Origin: Curvibacter sp. PD_MW3
GTDB taxonomy: Bacteria > Pseudomonadota > Gammaproteobacteria > Burkholderiales > Burkholderiaceae_C
NCBI GenBank assembly: GCA_002633085.1
Contig: NSIV01000008.1
Coordinates: 39,330-103,329, forward strand
Direction of reading: 5' to 3'
DNA length: 64,000 nt
The position numbers were made by a program, and so were the translations under genes. Below are positions 9,436-17,212 of the stretch, piece by piece. The notes under the pieces are model-generated. The model searched no databases. It saw only the letters and a program-made list of their open reading frames with translations, and was not told where the DNA came from. Numbering within the stretch: position 1 is the first letter of the stretch; the number at the start of each line of letters is the position of its first letter.

Positions 9436-10629
9436 ATGACTTCACAGGCAAGCAAACAGGTTTTGATCGCGGGCGGTGGCATTGGCGGCTTGGCCGCAGC
9501 CCTTGCCAGTTCGCGCGCCGGCTGGCAGGTTCGACTCTATGAACGGGTGCCGGCCTTCAGCGAGGTCGGTGCCGGCATCCAGATGGGCCCCAACATCGTG
9601 CGCGTGCTGCACGGCTGGGATCTGGCCAGCGCCTTGTCCGAGGTGGCGGCTTTCCCGGAGCGTTTGCAGGTGCGACATGCACTCTCGGGCGGGGAGCTTG
9701 GCGTCTTGCGTCTGGGGCAAACCGCGGTGCAGCGTTACGGCGCTCCCTATGCCACCATCCACCGAGCCGATCTGCTTGAACTGCTGTTGCGTGCCGTGCA
9801 GGCGCGTGAGGGAGTCCGGCTTAACCTCAACCAGGCACTGGCCGCTTATGTGCAGACGCCTGAGGCCGTCACGCTGCAGACCGAGGAGGGGCTGGAGATC
9901 GAAGGCGACGCCCTGATTGGCGCTGACGGCCTGTGGAGTCGGGTGCGTACCCAGTTGCTGGGTGACAGCCCACCGCGTGTCACCGGTCATCTGGCTTTTC
10001 GTGCCATGCTGCCGCAGGCCAGCTTGCCAAAGGCCTTGCGCAGCCAGCAGATCACCGCCTGGCTCGGCCCGAAGCTGCATGTGGTGCAGTACCCGGTGCG
10101 CCGCGGCGAATGGCTCAATGTGGTGGCCATCGTGCAGGGCCGTGTCGCGGGCGATCTGCAGAACTGGGACCACAGCACCAACGCCGCTGATCTGCGCATG
10201 GTGCTGGCAGGCACCTGCAGTTCCTTGCGCTCATTGGTTGATGCGGTTCCGGAGTGGCGGCTGTGGGCCTTGTGCGACCGGGAGCCCATGCGCAGTGCTG
10301 ACGAGCAGGCGGGTGGACGCATCGCCTTGCTGGGCGATGCGGCGCATCCCATGCGCCCTTACCTGGCGCAAGGGGCGGGCATGGCGATCGAAGATGCGGC
10401 CGAACTGGGACGCAATCTGGCACAGGTCGATGCCGTCCTGGATGTGCCGACCATGTTGCGCCGCTACGCCCTCAATCGCTGGCAGCGCAACGCCCGTGTC
10501 CAGGCGCGCTCGATCCGTAACGGTGATATCTTCCACATGGACGGGCCGATGGGTTGGTGCCGCGATGCCTCGCTGAAACTGCTCGGCGAGCGTTTGCTCG
10601 ACGTGCCGTGGCTGTACCGCGGCGCTTGA
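9436..10629 (+). CDS. FAD-dependent aromatic hydroxylase-type monooxygenase
   Basis: A 397-residue class A flavoprotein monooxygenase. It has the N-terminal dinucleotide-binding GGGIGG (13-18), the DG motif GADGLWSRVR, and the GDAAHPM motif near residue 295 followed by YLAQGAGMAIEDA. The overall pattern resembles salicylate hydroxylase and 3-hydroxybenzoate 6-hydroxylase. The ATG at 9436 is preferred over the TTG three codons upstream. No aromatic-pathway genes are adjacent, so the substrate is open. It is convergent with the ykgJ-type gene, with one base between them. Confidence 0.85.
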   Translation: MTSQASKQVLIAGGGIGGLAAALASSRAGWQVRLYERVPAFSEVGAGIQMGPNIVRVLHGWDLASALSEVAAFPERLQVRHALSGGELGVLRLGQTAVQRYGAPYATIHRADLLELLLRAVQAREGVRLNLNQALAAYVQTPEAVTLQTEEGLEIEGDALIGADGLWSRVRTQLLGDSPPRVTGHLAFRAMLPQASLPKALRSQQITAWLGPKLHVVQYPVRRGEWLNVVAIVQGRVAGDLQNWDHSTNAADLRMVLAGTCSSLRSLVDAVPEWRLWALCDREPMRSADEQAGGRIALLGDAAHPMRPYLAQGAGMAIEDAAELGRNLAQVDAVLDVPTMLRRYALNRWQRNARVQARSIRNGDIFHMDGPMGWCRDASLKLLGERLLDVPWLYRGA

Positions 10630-10630
10630 T

Positions 10631-10948
10631 CTAGAACACGCTGCCGTCCAGTGTCGGCAAGCCGTGGCGCGCCCGTGCCTTGTTGCAGGCGTAGTCACCT
10701 TCCTGAAATTCCCGGCAGGGCGATGAGCGCCATTCGTAGATGCCGCAAGCCACTTGTTGGCCCACCGTGCCGGTCAGGGCAGCGCAACGGATCGGCACAT
10801 GGTCGGTGCCCCGCATGCGGCAGGTGCTGCCGTTGACGTCCACCGCCAGTCCGTCCGGCACCGTACCGCCCATGCTCTGAAGCTCGTAAATGGCAAAGTC
10901 AACGCGAAAACTGGCGCAACAGGCGCCGCAGCTGGTGCAGGCGGACAT
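10631..10948 (-). CDS. YkgJ-family cysteine cluster protein
   Basis: A 105-residue protein starting MSACTSCGACC. It has nine cysteines (4, 7, 10, 11, 43, 55, 68, 78, 88), the pattern of the YkgJ/UPF0153 zinc- or iron-chelating family. It is the last gene of the argD-argF transcription unit, 21 bp after argF. Function in the family is not established; metal binding is inferred from the cysteines. Confidence 0.85.
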   Translation of the reverse strand: MSACTSCGACCASFRVDFAIYELQSMGGTVPDGLAVDVNGSTCRMRGTDHVPIRCAALTGTVGQQVACGIYEWRSSPCREFQEGDYACNKARARHGLPTLDGSVF

Positions 10949-10969
10949 CGGCGTTTCCGGCGACAGGTT

Positions 10970-11881
10970 TCAGAGTCGGCCGAGGAGCAGGTACTCCATC
11001 AGTGCCTTCTGTACATGCAATCTGTTCTCGGCTTCGTCCCACACCACGGACTGCGGGCCGTCAATGACCTCGGCCTCGACTTCCTCACCGCGGTGCGCCG
11101 GCAGGCAATGCATGAAGAGGGCGTCGGGTTTCGCGGCGCGCATCATGTCGGCGTCGACGCACCAGTCGGCAAAGGCCTTCTTGCGGGCTTCGTTCTCGGC
11201 CTCGTAGCCCATGCTGGTCCAGACGTCGGTAGTCACCAGATCGGCGCCGGCACAGGCCTGCATCGGGTCCTCAAAGACCTGGTAGCAGGCGCTGCTCACG
11301 CCGGCCACGGCCTGATTGACTTCGTAGCCACCGGGAGTGCTGACGTGCACAGTGAAGCCCAACAATTCGGCCGCCTGCAGCCAGGTGTTGGCCATGTTGT
11401 TGCCGTCACCGACCCAGGCCACCGTCTTGCCGCGGATGCTGCCACGGTGTTCGATGAAGGTGAAGATATCGGCCATGATCTGGCAGGGGTGGAACTCGTT
11501 GGTCAGGCCGTTGATGACCGGCACGCGCGAGTACTCGGCGAAGCGTTCGATCTTGGTCTGCTCGTAGGTGCGGATCATCACCAGATCGACCATGCGGCTG
11601 ATCACGCGTGCGCTGTCCTCGATCGGCTCGGCGCGCCCCAACTGGCTGTCGCCGGTGGTCAGGTGCACCACGCTGCCGCCGAGCTGGTACATGCCAGCCT
11701 CGAAGCTCACGCGCGTGCGGGTGGAGGCCTTTTCGAAGATCATGGCCAGCGTACGGTCAGCCAGTGGCTGGTGCTTTTCGTAGGCCTTGAATTTCTTCTT
11801 GATCAGCGCGGCACGCTCGAATAGGTAGGCGTATTCGTCCGCATTGAGATCGGTGAATTGCAGGTAGTGCTTGAGGCTCAT
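10970..11881 (-). CDS. argF: Ornithine carbamoyltransferase
   Basis: Catalyses carbamoyl phosphate plus ornithine to citrulline in arginine synthesis. The 303 residues contain the carbamoyl-phosphate motif STRTR (53-57), the HPCQ motif near 132, and the ornithine-binding HCLPAHRGEE segment toward the C-terminus. It lies 20 bp after argD on the same strand, forming an argD-argF unit. No ArgR-like box was identified in the short spacer. Confidence 0.96.
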   Translation of the reverse strand: MSLKHYLQFTDLNADEYAYLFERAALIKKKFKAYEKHQPLADRTLAMIFEKASTRTRVSFEAGMYQLGGSVVHLTTGDSQLGRAEPIEDSARVISRMVDLVMIRTYEQTKIERFAEYSRVPVINGLTNEFHPCQIMADIFTFIEHRGSIRGKTVAWVGDGNNMANTWLQAAELLGFTVHVSTPGGYEVNQAVAGVSSACYQVFEDPMQACAGADLVTTDVWTSMGYEAENEARKKAFADWCVDADMMRAAKPDALFMHCLPAHRGEEVEAEVIDGPQSVVWDEAENRLHVQKALMEYLLLGRL

Positions 11882-11901
11882 GAGTCAATCTCTTGGGGTC
11901 T

Positions 11902-13113
11902 TCAGGCTTCGGCCAGGAACTGGCGCACCAGCGGCAGCAGGAGGCCCAGCATCTCGTCGGCCTCGGTCTGCGTCATGATCAGGGGCGGCAGCAGGCGGAT
12001 CACGCTGTCAGCGGTCACGCTGATGAGCAGACCGGCCTCGGCCGCCCGGTTGATCAGCACGCCACAGGGCTTGCCGAGCTCGATGCCGATCATCAGGCCC
12101 TGGCCGCGGATGTCCTTTACGCCGGGGTGGTTGCCCAGTTCGCGCGCCAGGACGGTGCGGATGTGGGCACCGAGCTTGGCCGCATGTTCCAGCAGACCGT
12201 CCTCTTCCATGATGCGCAGCGTCTCGACACCGGCGCGCATGGCCAGCGGGTTGCCGCCAAAGGTGGTGCCGTGGTTGCCGGGCTGGAAGATGTTGGCGGC
12301 CTTGGGGCCGGCCACCACCGCACCGATCGGTACGCCCGAGCCCAAGCCCTTGGCCAGCGCCATCACGTCAGGCACGATGTCGGCCCACTGGTGTGCGAAC
12401 CACTTGCCGGTGCGCCCCATGCCGCTTTGCACCTCGTCGATGCACAGCAGCCAGTCGCGTTCGGTGCACAGCTCGCGCACGGCGCGCAGGTACTCGGTGC
12501 GCATCGGGTTGATGCCGCCTTCGCCCTGGATGGTTTCGAAGAACACGGCCACCACGTTCGGGTTGCCTGCGGTGGCCTTCTTCAGCGCTTCGATGTCGTT
12601 CAGCGGCACGCGGATGAAGCCCGGCACCATCGGACCGAAGCCCTTTTGCAGCTTCTCGTTGCCAGTGGCGCTGAGTGTGGCGATGGAGCGGCCGTGGAAG
12701 GCGCGCTCGTAAACCACGATTTGCGGGTTCTCGATGCCCTTGTCATGGCCGAACTTGCGCGCCAGCTTGAGCACGGCTTCGTTGGCCTCCAGGCCGGTCG
12801 AGCAGAAGAACACATTGCTCATGCCCGAGAGTTCGACCAGTTTTTTCGCCAGCAGCTCCTGACCGGGCACGTGGTAGTAGTTGCAGCTGTGGATGATCTT
12901 GGTCAGCTGATCCTGTAGCGCCGGCACCAGCTTGGGATGGTTGTGGCCTAGGGTGTTGACGGCAATGCCGGCCAGTGCATCGAGGTAGGGCTTGCCGTTG
13001 ATGTCCCAGACGCGGCAGCCCTGGCCGTGCGACAGTGCAATCGGAACCCGGCCGTAGGTGTTCATCACGTGCGGCGACGAGGCTTCGATGAGTTGCGGGG
13101 CGGCGGCGTTCAT
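11902..13113 (-). CDS. argD: Acetylornithine/succinyldiaminopimelate aminotransferase
   Basis: A PLP-dependent class III aminotransferase of 403 residues. It converts N-acetylglutamate semialdehyde to acetylornithine and, in many bacteria, also serves the lysine pathway. The PLP lysine is Lys255 in ALAKGLGSG, preceded by the cofactor aspartate in CIDEVQSGMGRTG; STGLEANEA (105-113) binds the phosphate. The ATG at 13113 has a GGAG-type ribosome site and starts the conserved sequence. A longer in-frame reading to 13248 runs through the leader hairpin and is rejected. A close relative such as AstC cannot be fully excluded, but argF next door favours ArgD. Confidence 0.92.
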   Translation of the reverse strand: MNAAAPQLIEASSPHVMNTYGRVPIALSHGQGCRVWDINGKPYLDALAGIAVNTLGHNHPKLVPALQDQLTKIIHSCNYYHVPGQELLAKKLVELSGMSNVFFCSTGLEANEAVLKLARKFGHDKGIENPQIVVYERAFHGRSIATLSATGNEKLQKGFGPMVPGFIRVPLNDIEALKKATAGNPNVVAVFFETIQGEGGINPMRTEYLRAVRELCTERDWLLCIDEVQSGMGRTGKWFAHQWADIVPDVMALAKGLGSGVPIGAVVAGPKAANIFQPGNHGTTFGGNPLAMRAGVETLRIMEEDGLLEHAAKLGAHIRTVLARELGNHPGVKDIRGQGLMIGIELGKPCGVLINRAAEAGLLISVTADSVIRLLPPLIMTQTEADEMLGLLLPLVRQFLAEA

Positions 13114-13134
13114 GTCTTCACACTCCGGAGTGGC

Positions 13135-13168
13135 ACAAAAAAGAGTCGGCCCAACGCAGGTTGGGCCG
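13135..13168 (-). terminator. Terminator-like hairpin in the argD leader (possible attenuator)
   Basis: A perfect 9-bp stem (CGGCCCAAC / GTTGGGCCG, loop of 4) at 13147-13168 is followed on the minus strand by ACTCTTTTTT, ending about 22 nt before the argD start codon. No minus-strand gene lies upstream, so it would end transcription from argD's own promoter. A TAAAAT near 13180 is a possible -10. No obvious arginine-rich leader peptide was found. Confidence 0.55.
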
Positions 13169-13278
13169 TTGAGCCGTGATTTTAGACTCAGAGTGCCGGC
13201 TTGTGGCACATGGCCGATGTGTCCCGCGCCTCCTAGGATGAGCGCCATCCGCTGTCAGTTCGCAAGTCTTATATAAGA

Positions 13279-13284
13279 TACAAT
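13279..13284 (+). promoter_or_regulatory. Putative -10 box for the DUF3579 gene
   Basis: GATACAAT follows a palindromic CTTATATAAG (13268-13277) in a locally AT-rich stretch between the divergent argD and DUF3579 genes. It would give a leader of about 65 nt. No clear -35 is visible. Confidence 0.4.
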
Positions 13285-13356
13285 ACTCGCAACCCCTATC
13301 GATACCAGGTCAGTTGCCGTATCCGGCCCGCACCTGGTGAACGAGTTGTCTATCCG

Positions 13357-13674
13357 ATGGTCTCCAACACCGCCAAAGAAGTCTTCATCCTGGGGCTGAC
13401 CCGCGCCGGTAAGACTTTCCGCCCCAGCGACTGGGCGGAGCGGCTGGCGGGCGTGATGAGCCAGTTCCGCCCCGGCGGACCGCAGCCCGGCAGCCATCTG
13501 GGTTATTCCCCCTGGTGTGTTCCGACATCCACCGTCGATGGCGTGAAATGCGTGGTGGTGCACCGTGACCTGCGCGACGCCGAGCCCATGGCCTGGGACT
13601 TTTGCATGAACTTTGCCCGTGACAACGAACTCCAGGTCCGTGAGGGTGATGGGGCGGGTCAGCAGACGGCCTGA
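13357..13674 (+). CDS. DUF3579 family protein
   Basis: A 105-residue soluble protein matching the betaproteobacterial DUF3579 family by length and by segments such as FRPSDWAERL and AMAWDFCMNFA-type residues near 85-95. It has no signal peptide or membrane segment. It lies between argD (divergent) and rpsT (convergent), as often seen in Burkholderiales, and is followed by a bidirectional terminator. Function unknown. Confidence 0.8.
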   Translation: MVSNTAKEVFILGLTRAGKTFRPSDWAERLAGVMSQFRPGGPQPGSHLGYSPWCVPTSTVDGVKCVVVHRDLRDAEPMAWDFCMNFARDNELQVREGDGAGQQTA

Positions 13675-13697
13675 ACGCGATTCCTGATTCAAGAAAC

Positions 13698-13725
13698 AAA
13701 AAAGCCGTCTTTCGACGGCTTTTTG
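13698..13725. terminator. Bidirectional intrinsic terminator between DUF3579 and rpsT
   Basis: AAGCCGTC and GACGGCTT form an 8-bp stem with a TTTC loop. It is flanked by an A-run upstream and a T-run downstream, so it can stop transcripts from both the plus-strand DUF3579 gene and the minus-strand rpsT gene. Confidence 0.85.
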
Positions 13726-13792
13726 CTTTGCTGACAGCGCACCCGTTACAAACGGCAGACCCGGTGAGGGGTCCGTGCGATTTGCCTGAGAA

Positions 13793-14089
13793 TCAGGCGG
13801 TGGCCAGGGCCTTGACCTTGGTCGACAGGCGGCTCTTGTCGCGAGCGGCCTTGTTCTTGTGGAAGATGCCCTTGTCGGCCACGGTGTCCACCACGGCTTG
13901 CATTTTGGCAAACAGTTCGGTGGCCTTGGCCTTGTCGCCGCTCAGAACAGCCTTTTCGACGTTCTTCACAGCGGTGCGGTATTTCGAGCGCAGGGACGTG
14001 TTGGCTGCATTGAGCTTGACGTCCTGACGTGCGCGTTTACGGCCCGACGCCAGGCGCGGGTTCTTTTTCTTTGGCTTTCCAGATGCCAT
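13793..14089 (-). CDS. rpsT: 30S ribosomal protein S20
   Basis: A 98-residue, lysine/arginine-rich helical protein opening [20 protein letters not shown]. This is the N-terminus of S20, a primary 16S rRNA-binding protein of the small subunit. Length and composition fit the family throughout. It is monocistronic, ending at the bidirectional terminator, and divergent from murJ. A TACAAT on the minus strand near 14140 is a plausible -10. Confidence 0.96.
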   Translation of the reverse strand: MASGKPKKKNPRLASGRKRARQDVKLNAANTSLRSKYRTAVKNVEKAVLSGDKAKATELFAKMQAVVDTVADKGIFHKNKAARDKSRLSTKVKALATA

Positions 14090-14235
14090 ATCAGTAGTTC
14101 CTTGTGTCTGTGGATGTTGTCAGCAAAGCCTGCGATTGTACCAGTTTGTTGCAGCCAGGGCGAGCGGGCGCTCAGTCCCCGGCGAGCCGGGCTACACTAG
14201 GGTTCGTTTTTGAGTGAGAACAGGACCCTGTCGCC

Positions 14236-15807
14236 GTGAGCCTCTTCAAAGCCGCTTCGACGGTTTCCCTCCTGACCCTGGTTTCGCGTATCACGGGCTT
14301 GGCGCGCGAACTGCTGATCGCCTCCACCTTTGGTGCCAGCGCCCTGACGGACGCCTTCAACGTCGCCTTTCGCATCCCCAATCTGTTTCGCCGCCTGTTT
14401 GCCGAAGGGGCCTTCAGCCAGGCTTTTGTGCCGGTGCTGGCGGCCACCAAGGCGCAGGAAGGGGCGGCTGCCACCCAGTTGCTGATCGGCCGCGTGGCGA
14501 CGGTGCTGGTCTGGGTGCTGCTGCTGACCTGTGTGGTGGGCGTTCTGGGGGCGCCGCTGCTGGTCTGGGCCATGGCCAGTGGCCTGCGGCAGGTCGAGGC
14601 TGGCGGAGCTTTCGAGGTCGCCGTCGTCATGACGCGCTGGATGTTCCCCTACATCGCTTTCATGTCCTTGGTGGCGTTGGCTTCCGGCGTACTCAACACC
14701 TGGAAGCGCTTTGCCGTGCCGGCGGCGACGCCGGTGCTGCTGAACCTGGCCATGATTGGGGCGGCCTGGTTCGGCGCCCCCTGGTTCCAGCGCTTTGGAG
14801 TGGAGCCGATCTATGCGCTCGCCCTGGGGGTCCTGGTGGGCGGCGCATTGCAGCTGGGTGTACAGATCCCGGCACTTAAGAGGCTCGGACTGCTGCCCTC
14901 CATTGGTCTGAGTTGGCGCGCTTTGCGTGCGGCCTGGGCCGACCCGCATACCCAGCGCGTGGCCAAACTGATGGCGCCAGCCCTGCTGGGGGTGAGCGTG
15001 GCCCAGATTTCCCTGCTGATCAATACCCAGATCGCGTCGCATCTGGCGCCCGGCAGCGTGAGTTGGCTCAGCTATGCCGATCGCCTGATGGAGTTTCCGA
15101 CGGCCTTGCTGGGTGTGGCTTTGGGTGTGGTGCTGATGCCGCAATTGGCCGCAGCCAAAGCCTCCAACGACGTGGCGCGCTATTCCGCCATGCTGGACTG
15201 GGGACTGCGTCTGGTCGTGTTGCTGGCCGTGCCCTGCGCGCTGGCCTTGCTGACCTTTGCCAAGCCTCTGGTGGCCGTGCTCTACCACTACGGTGCTTTC
15301 AGCGAACGTGACGTACAGCAGACGACGGTGGCACTGATGGGCTGGGGTGTCGGCTTGGTCGGGGTGATTGCCATCAAGGTGCTGGCGCCTGGCTATTACG
15401 CCAGCCAGGATATTCGCACGCCGGTGCGCATTGCCATCGTGGTGCTGGTCATCACGCAATTGCTCAATCTGGGGCTGGTGCCGCTGTTCCAGCATGCCGC
15501 GCTGTCGCTGTCGATTGGCATTGGCGCACTGATCAATGCGCTGTGGCTGCTGTTCGGTCTGCTCAAGCGCGGCAGTTACAAGCCCGCGCCTGGCTGGGGC
15601 CGGTTTGTGTTGCAGGTATTGGCCGCCAGTGCCTTGCTCTCGGTCTTTCTGATGTGGGCGGCCACCACGGTCAACTGGACCCAATTGCAGGCGCAGGCGT
15701 GGACGCGTATTGGCCTGCTGCTGCTGATATTGGTCGGGGCGGGCCTCATTTATTTTGGTGCCGTCTGGGCTGCTGGTCTGAGGCTGATGCAGTTCATCCG
15801 GCGTTGA
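14236..15807 (+). CDS. murJ: Lipid II flippase MurJ
   Basis: A 523-residue MOP-superfamily inner-membrane protein with about 14 hydrophobic helices. It translocates undecaprenyl-pyrophosphoryl disaccharide-peptide to the periplasm for peptidoglycan synthesis. The N-terminus (SRITGLARELLIASTFGAS) and the NLFRRLFAEGAFSQAFVP segment are characteristic of MviN/MurJ. The start is GTG at 14236; a TACACT near 14192 could be its -10. The order rpsT-murJ (divergent) is common in betaproteobacteria. Confidence 0.96.
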   Translation: MSLFKAASTVSLLTLVSRITGLARELLIASTFGASALTDAFNVAFRIPNLFRRLFAEGAFSQAFVPVLAATKAQEGAAATQLLIGRVATVLVWVLLLTCVVGVLGAPLLVWAMASGLRQVEAGGAFEVAVVMTRWMFPYIAFMSLVALASGVLNTWKRFAVPAATPVLLNLAMIGAAWFGAPWFQRFGVEPIYALALGVLVGGALQLGVQIPALKRLGLLPSIGLSWRALRAAWADPHTQRVAKLMAPALLGVSVAQISLLINTQIASHLAPGSVSWLSYADRLMEFPTALLGVALGVVLMPQLAAAKASNDVARYSAMLDWGLRLVVLLAVPCALALLTFAKPLVAVLYHYGAFSERDVQQTTVALMGWGVGLVGVIAIKVLAPGYYASQDIRTPVRIAIVVLVITQLLNLGLVPLFQHAALSLSIGIGALINALWLLFGLLKRGSYKPAPGWGRFVLQVLAASALLSVFLMWAATTVNWTQLQAQAWTRIGLLLLILVGAGLIYFGAVWAAGLRLMQFIRR

Positions 15808-15898
15808 TGCTCTGCAGCCCTGTGCCAATAACCTTGTCTTGGCTGCAGGCGTTAATCAAGGGCACAATGCGCTTGACTGTGACGGCAAGACCGAGCCC

Positions 15899-16750
15899 AT
15901 GAATCTTTCCCTGATTGCTCCCACTCCGCTTCAGTATTTCGGTGCCTTGGTGCAAAGTGATGCCGAGTTTCCCTTGCTGGAGGCGGCCATCAGCCTGGCG
16001 CAGGACGAATATCCCCATCTGGATGTGCAGCAGGTGCTGGACGAGGTCGATCAGCTGCTGGAGCGCGTCCGGCGGCGTATCCCGGCCGATGCGTCCGCCG
16101 CCCACAAGCTGCGCATGCTCAACCAGTTCTTCTACCGCGAGTTGCATTTCCGCGGCAACGTCAACGACTACTACGACCCGGACAACAGCTTTGTGAGCGT
16201 GGTGTTGCATAGTCGGCGCGGCATTCCCATTTCGCTGGCGGTGCTTTGGCTAGAACTGGCGCAAGGGCTGGGGCTGTCGGCGCGCGGTGTGGGGTTCCCG
16301 GGGCACTTCATGGTCAAGGTCAACTTGCCGCATGGTCAGGTGGTGATCGATCCTTTCACTGGGCAGTCCCTCAGCCGCGAAGAGCTGTCCGAGCGGCTTG
16401 AGCCCTACCGCCGTCGCCATGGCCTGCTGGATGAGATGGACGTGCCGCTGGGGCTTTACCTGCAGGTGGCGCCATCGCGCGACATCATTGCGCGCATGTT
16501 GCGCAACCTCAAGGAAATCCACACGACGCGTGAAGACTGGCAACGCGTGGTGGCAGTGCAGAATCGTTTGTTGGTGTTGTTGCCGCAGGCTTGGGAGGAG
16601 TACCGCGACCGTGGCCTGGCCCAGGCTGAATTGGGGCATGCGCCCTTGGCGGTGCAGGATCTGGAAATCTACTTGTCTCAGGCCGAGGACATGAACGACC
16701 TGGATGCCATCGCGGAGCGGGTGGCCCTGTTGCGGCGCCCGCTGATGTGA
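15899..16750 (+). CDS. SirB1-family transglutaminase-like protein with TPR-type C-terminus
   Basis: A 283-residue soluble protein. The N-terminal half has the SirB1/transglutaminase-like core (LNQFFYRELHFRG, SRRGIPISLAVLWLELAQ, GVGFPGHFMVKV). The C-terminal third (about 200-283) looks like helical tetratricopeptide repeats. The whole protein contains no cysteine, so the catalytic Cys of true transglutaminases is absent; the family is generally regarded as non-catalytic. The ATG at 15899 begins the conserved region. It lies 91 bp downstream of murJ on the same strand. Confidence 0.85.
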   Translation: MNLSLIAPTPLQYFGALVQSDAEFPLLEAAISLAQDEYPHLDVQQVLDEVDQLLERVRRRIPADASAAHKLRMLNQFFYRELHFRGNVNDYYDPDNSFVSVVLHSRRGIPISLAVLWLELAQGLGLSARGVGFPGHFMVKVNLPHGQVVIDPFTGQSLSREELSERLEPYRRRHGLLDEMDVPLGLYLQVAPSRDIIARMLRNLKEIHTTREDWQRVVAVQNRLLVLLPQAWEEYRDRGLAQAELGHAPLAVQDLEIYLSQAEDMNDLDAIAERVALLRRPLM

Positions 16751-16755
16751 ACAAG

Positions 16756-16790
16756 TGTAAGGTGCGTTGAGGTCATGTAAGGCGCGTTGA
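16756..16790 (+). promoter_or_regulatory. Tandem direct repeat, probable regulator-binding site before the PA2779/PA2778 pair
   Basis: TGTAAGGTGCGTTGA (16756-16770) recurs as TGTAAGGCGCGTTGA (16776-16790), 14 of 15 identical with an exact 20-bp period. TGTAA and GTTGA half-sites therefore alternate every 10 bp. This helical phasing resembles tandem sites of OmpR/PmrA/QseB-type response regulators. It ends 32 nt before the start codon of the downstream gene. Confidence 0.5.
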
Positions 16791-16822
16791 CGCTGGCGTC
16801 GTGTCATCGCTAAAGTGCCTGC

Positions 16823-17212
16823 ATGACAAACTTCAAACGCTTCATCGCCACGCTTCTCGTTGCCACGACATCACTGACCAGTTTGCCTCTGACGGCACAG
16901 GCTGGCATCGTGCCGACGGACGAAGTTCTTCCCCAGAGTGCGGCTGTTGCCCATCGTGAGCGCGTCAGCAGCTTTTTGGCGCGCGACGATGTGCGCCAGG
17001 CGTTGCAGGCCCAGGGGGTGAGCCCGCAGGCCGCGGCCGAGCGCGTACAAGCAATGTCGGATAACGAGGTCGAGCAACTGGCCGGCCGCATCGACCAGGC
17101 ACCGGCCGGCGGTGATGTGCTTGGTGTGCTGTTCACGGTGTTCATCGTGCTGCTGGTGACCGACATCATGGGTCTGACCAAGGTCTTTCCATTCACCCGA
17201 TCGGTTCGATGA
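16823..17212 (+). CDS. PA2779-family small membrane protein
   Basis: A 129-residue protein with a Sec signal (residues 1-27, ending TAQA), a charged helical middle (about 45-95, HRERVSSFLARDDVRQAL) and one C-terminal transmembrane helix (about 103-121, VLFTVFIVLLVTDIMG). This architecture and the partnership with a PA2778-type peptidase match the PA2779 family of unknown function. Its stop overlaps the next start as ATGA, so the two are translated together. The polypeptide may be a substrate or anchor for the peptidase; this is inference. Confidence 0.82.
   Translation: MTNFKRFIATLLVATTSLTSLPLTAQAGIVPTDEVLPQSAAVAHRERVSSFLARDDVRQALQAQGVSPQAAAERVQAMSDNEVEQLAGRIDQAPAGGDVLGVLFTVFIVLLVTDIMGLTKVFPFTRSVR

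Noticed and set aside
13114..13248. In-frame N-terminal extension of argD to the ATG at 13248
   Set aside because: It would translate the terminator hairpin and precede the well-placed GGAG site and ATG at 13113.
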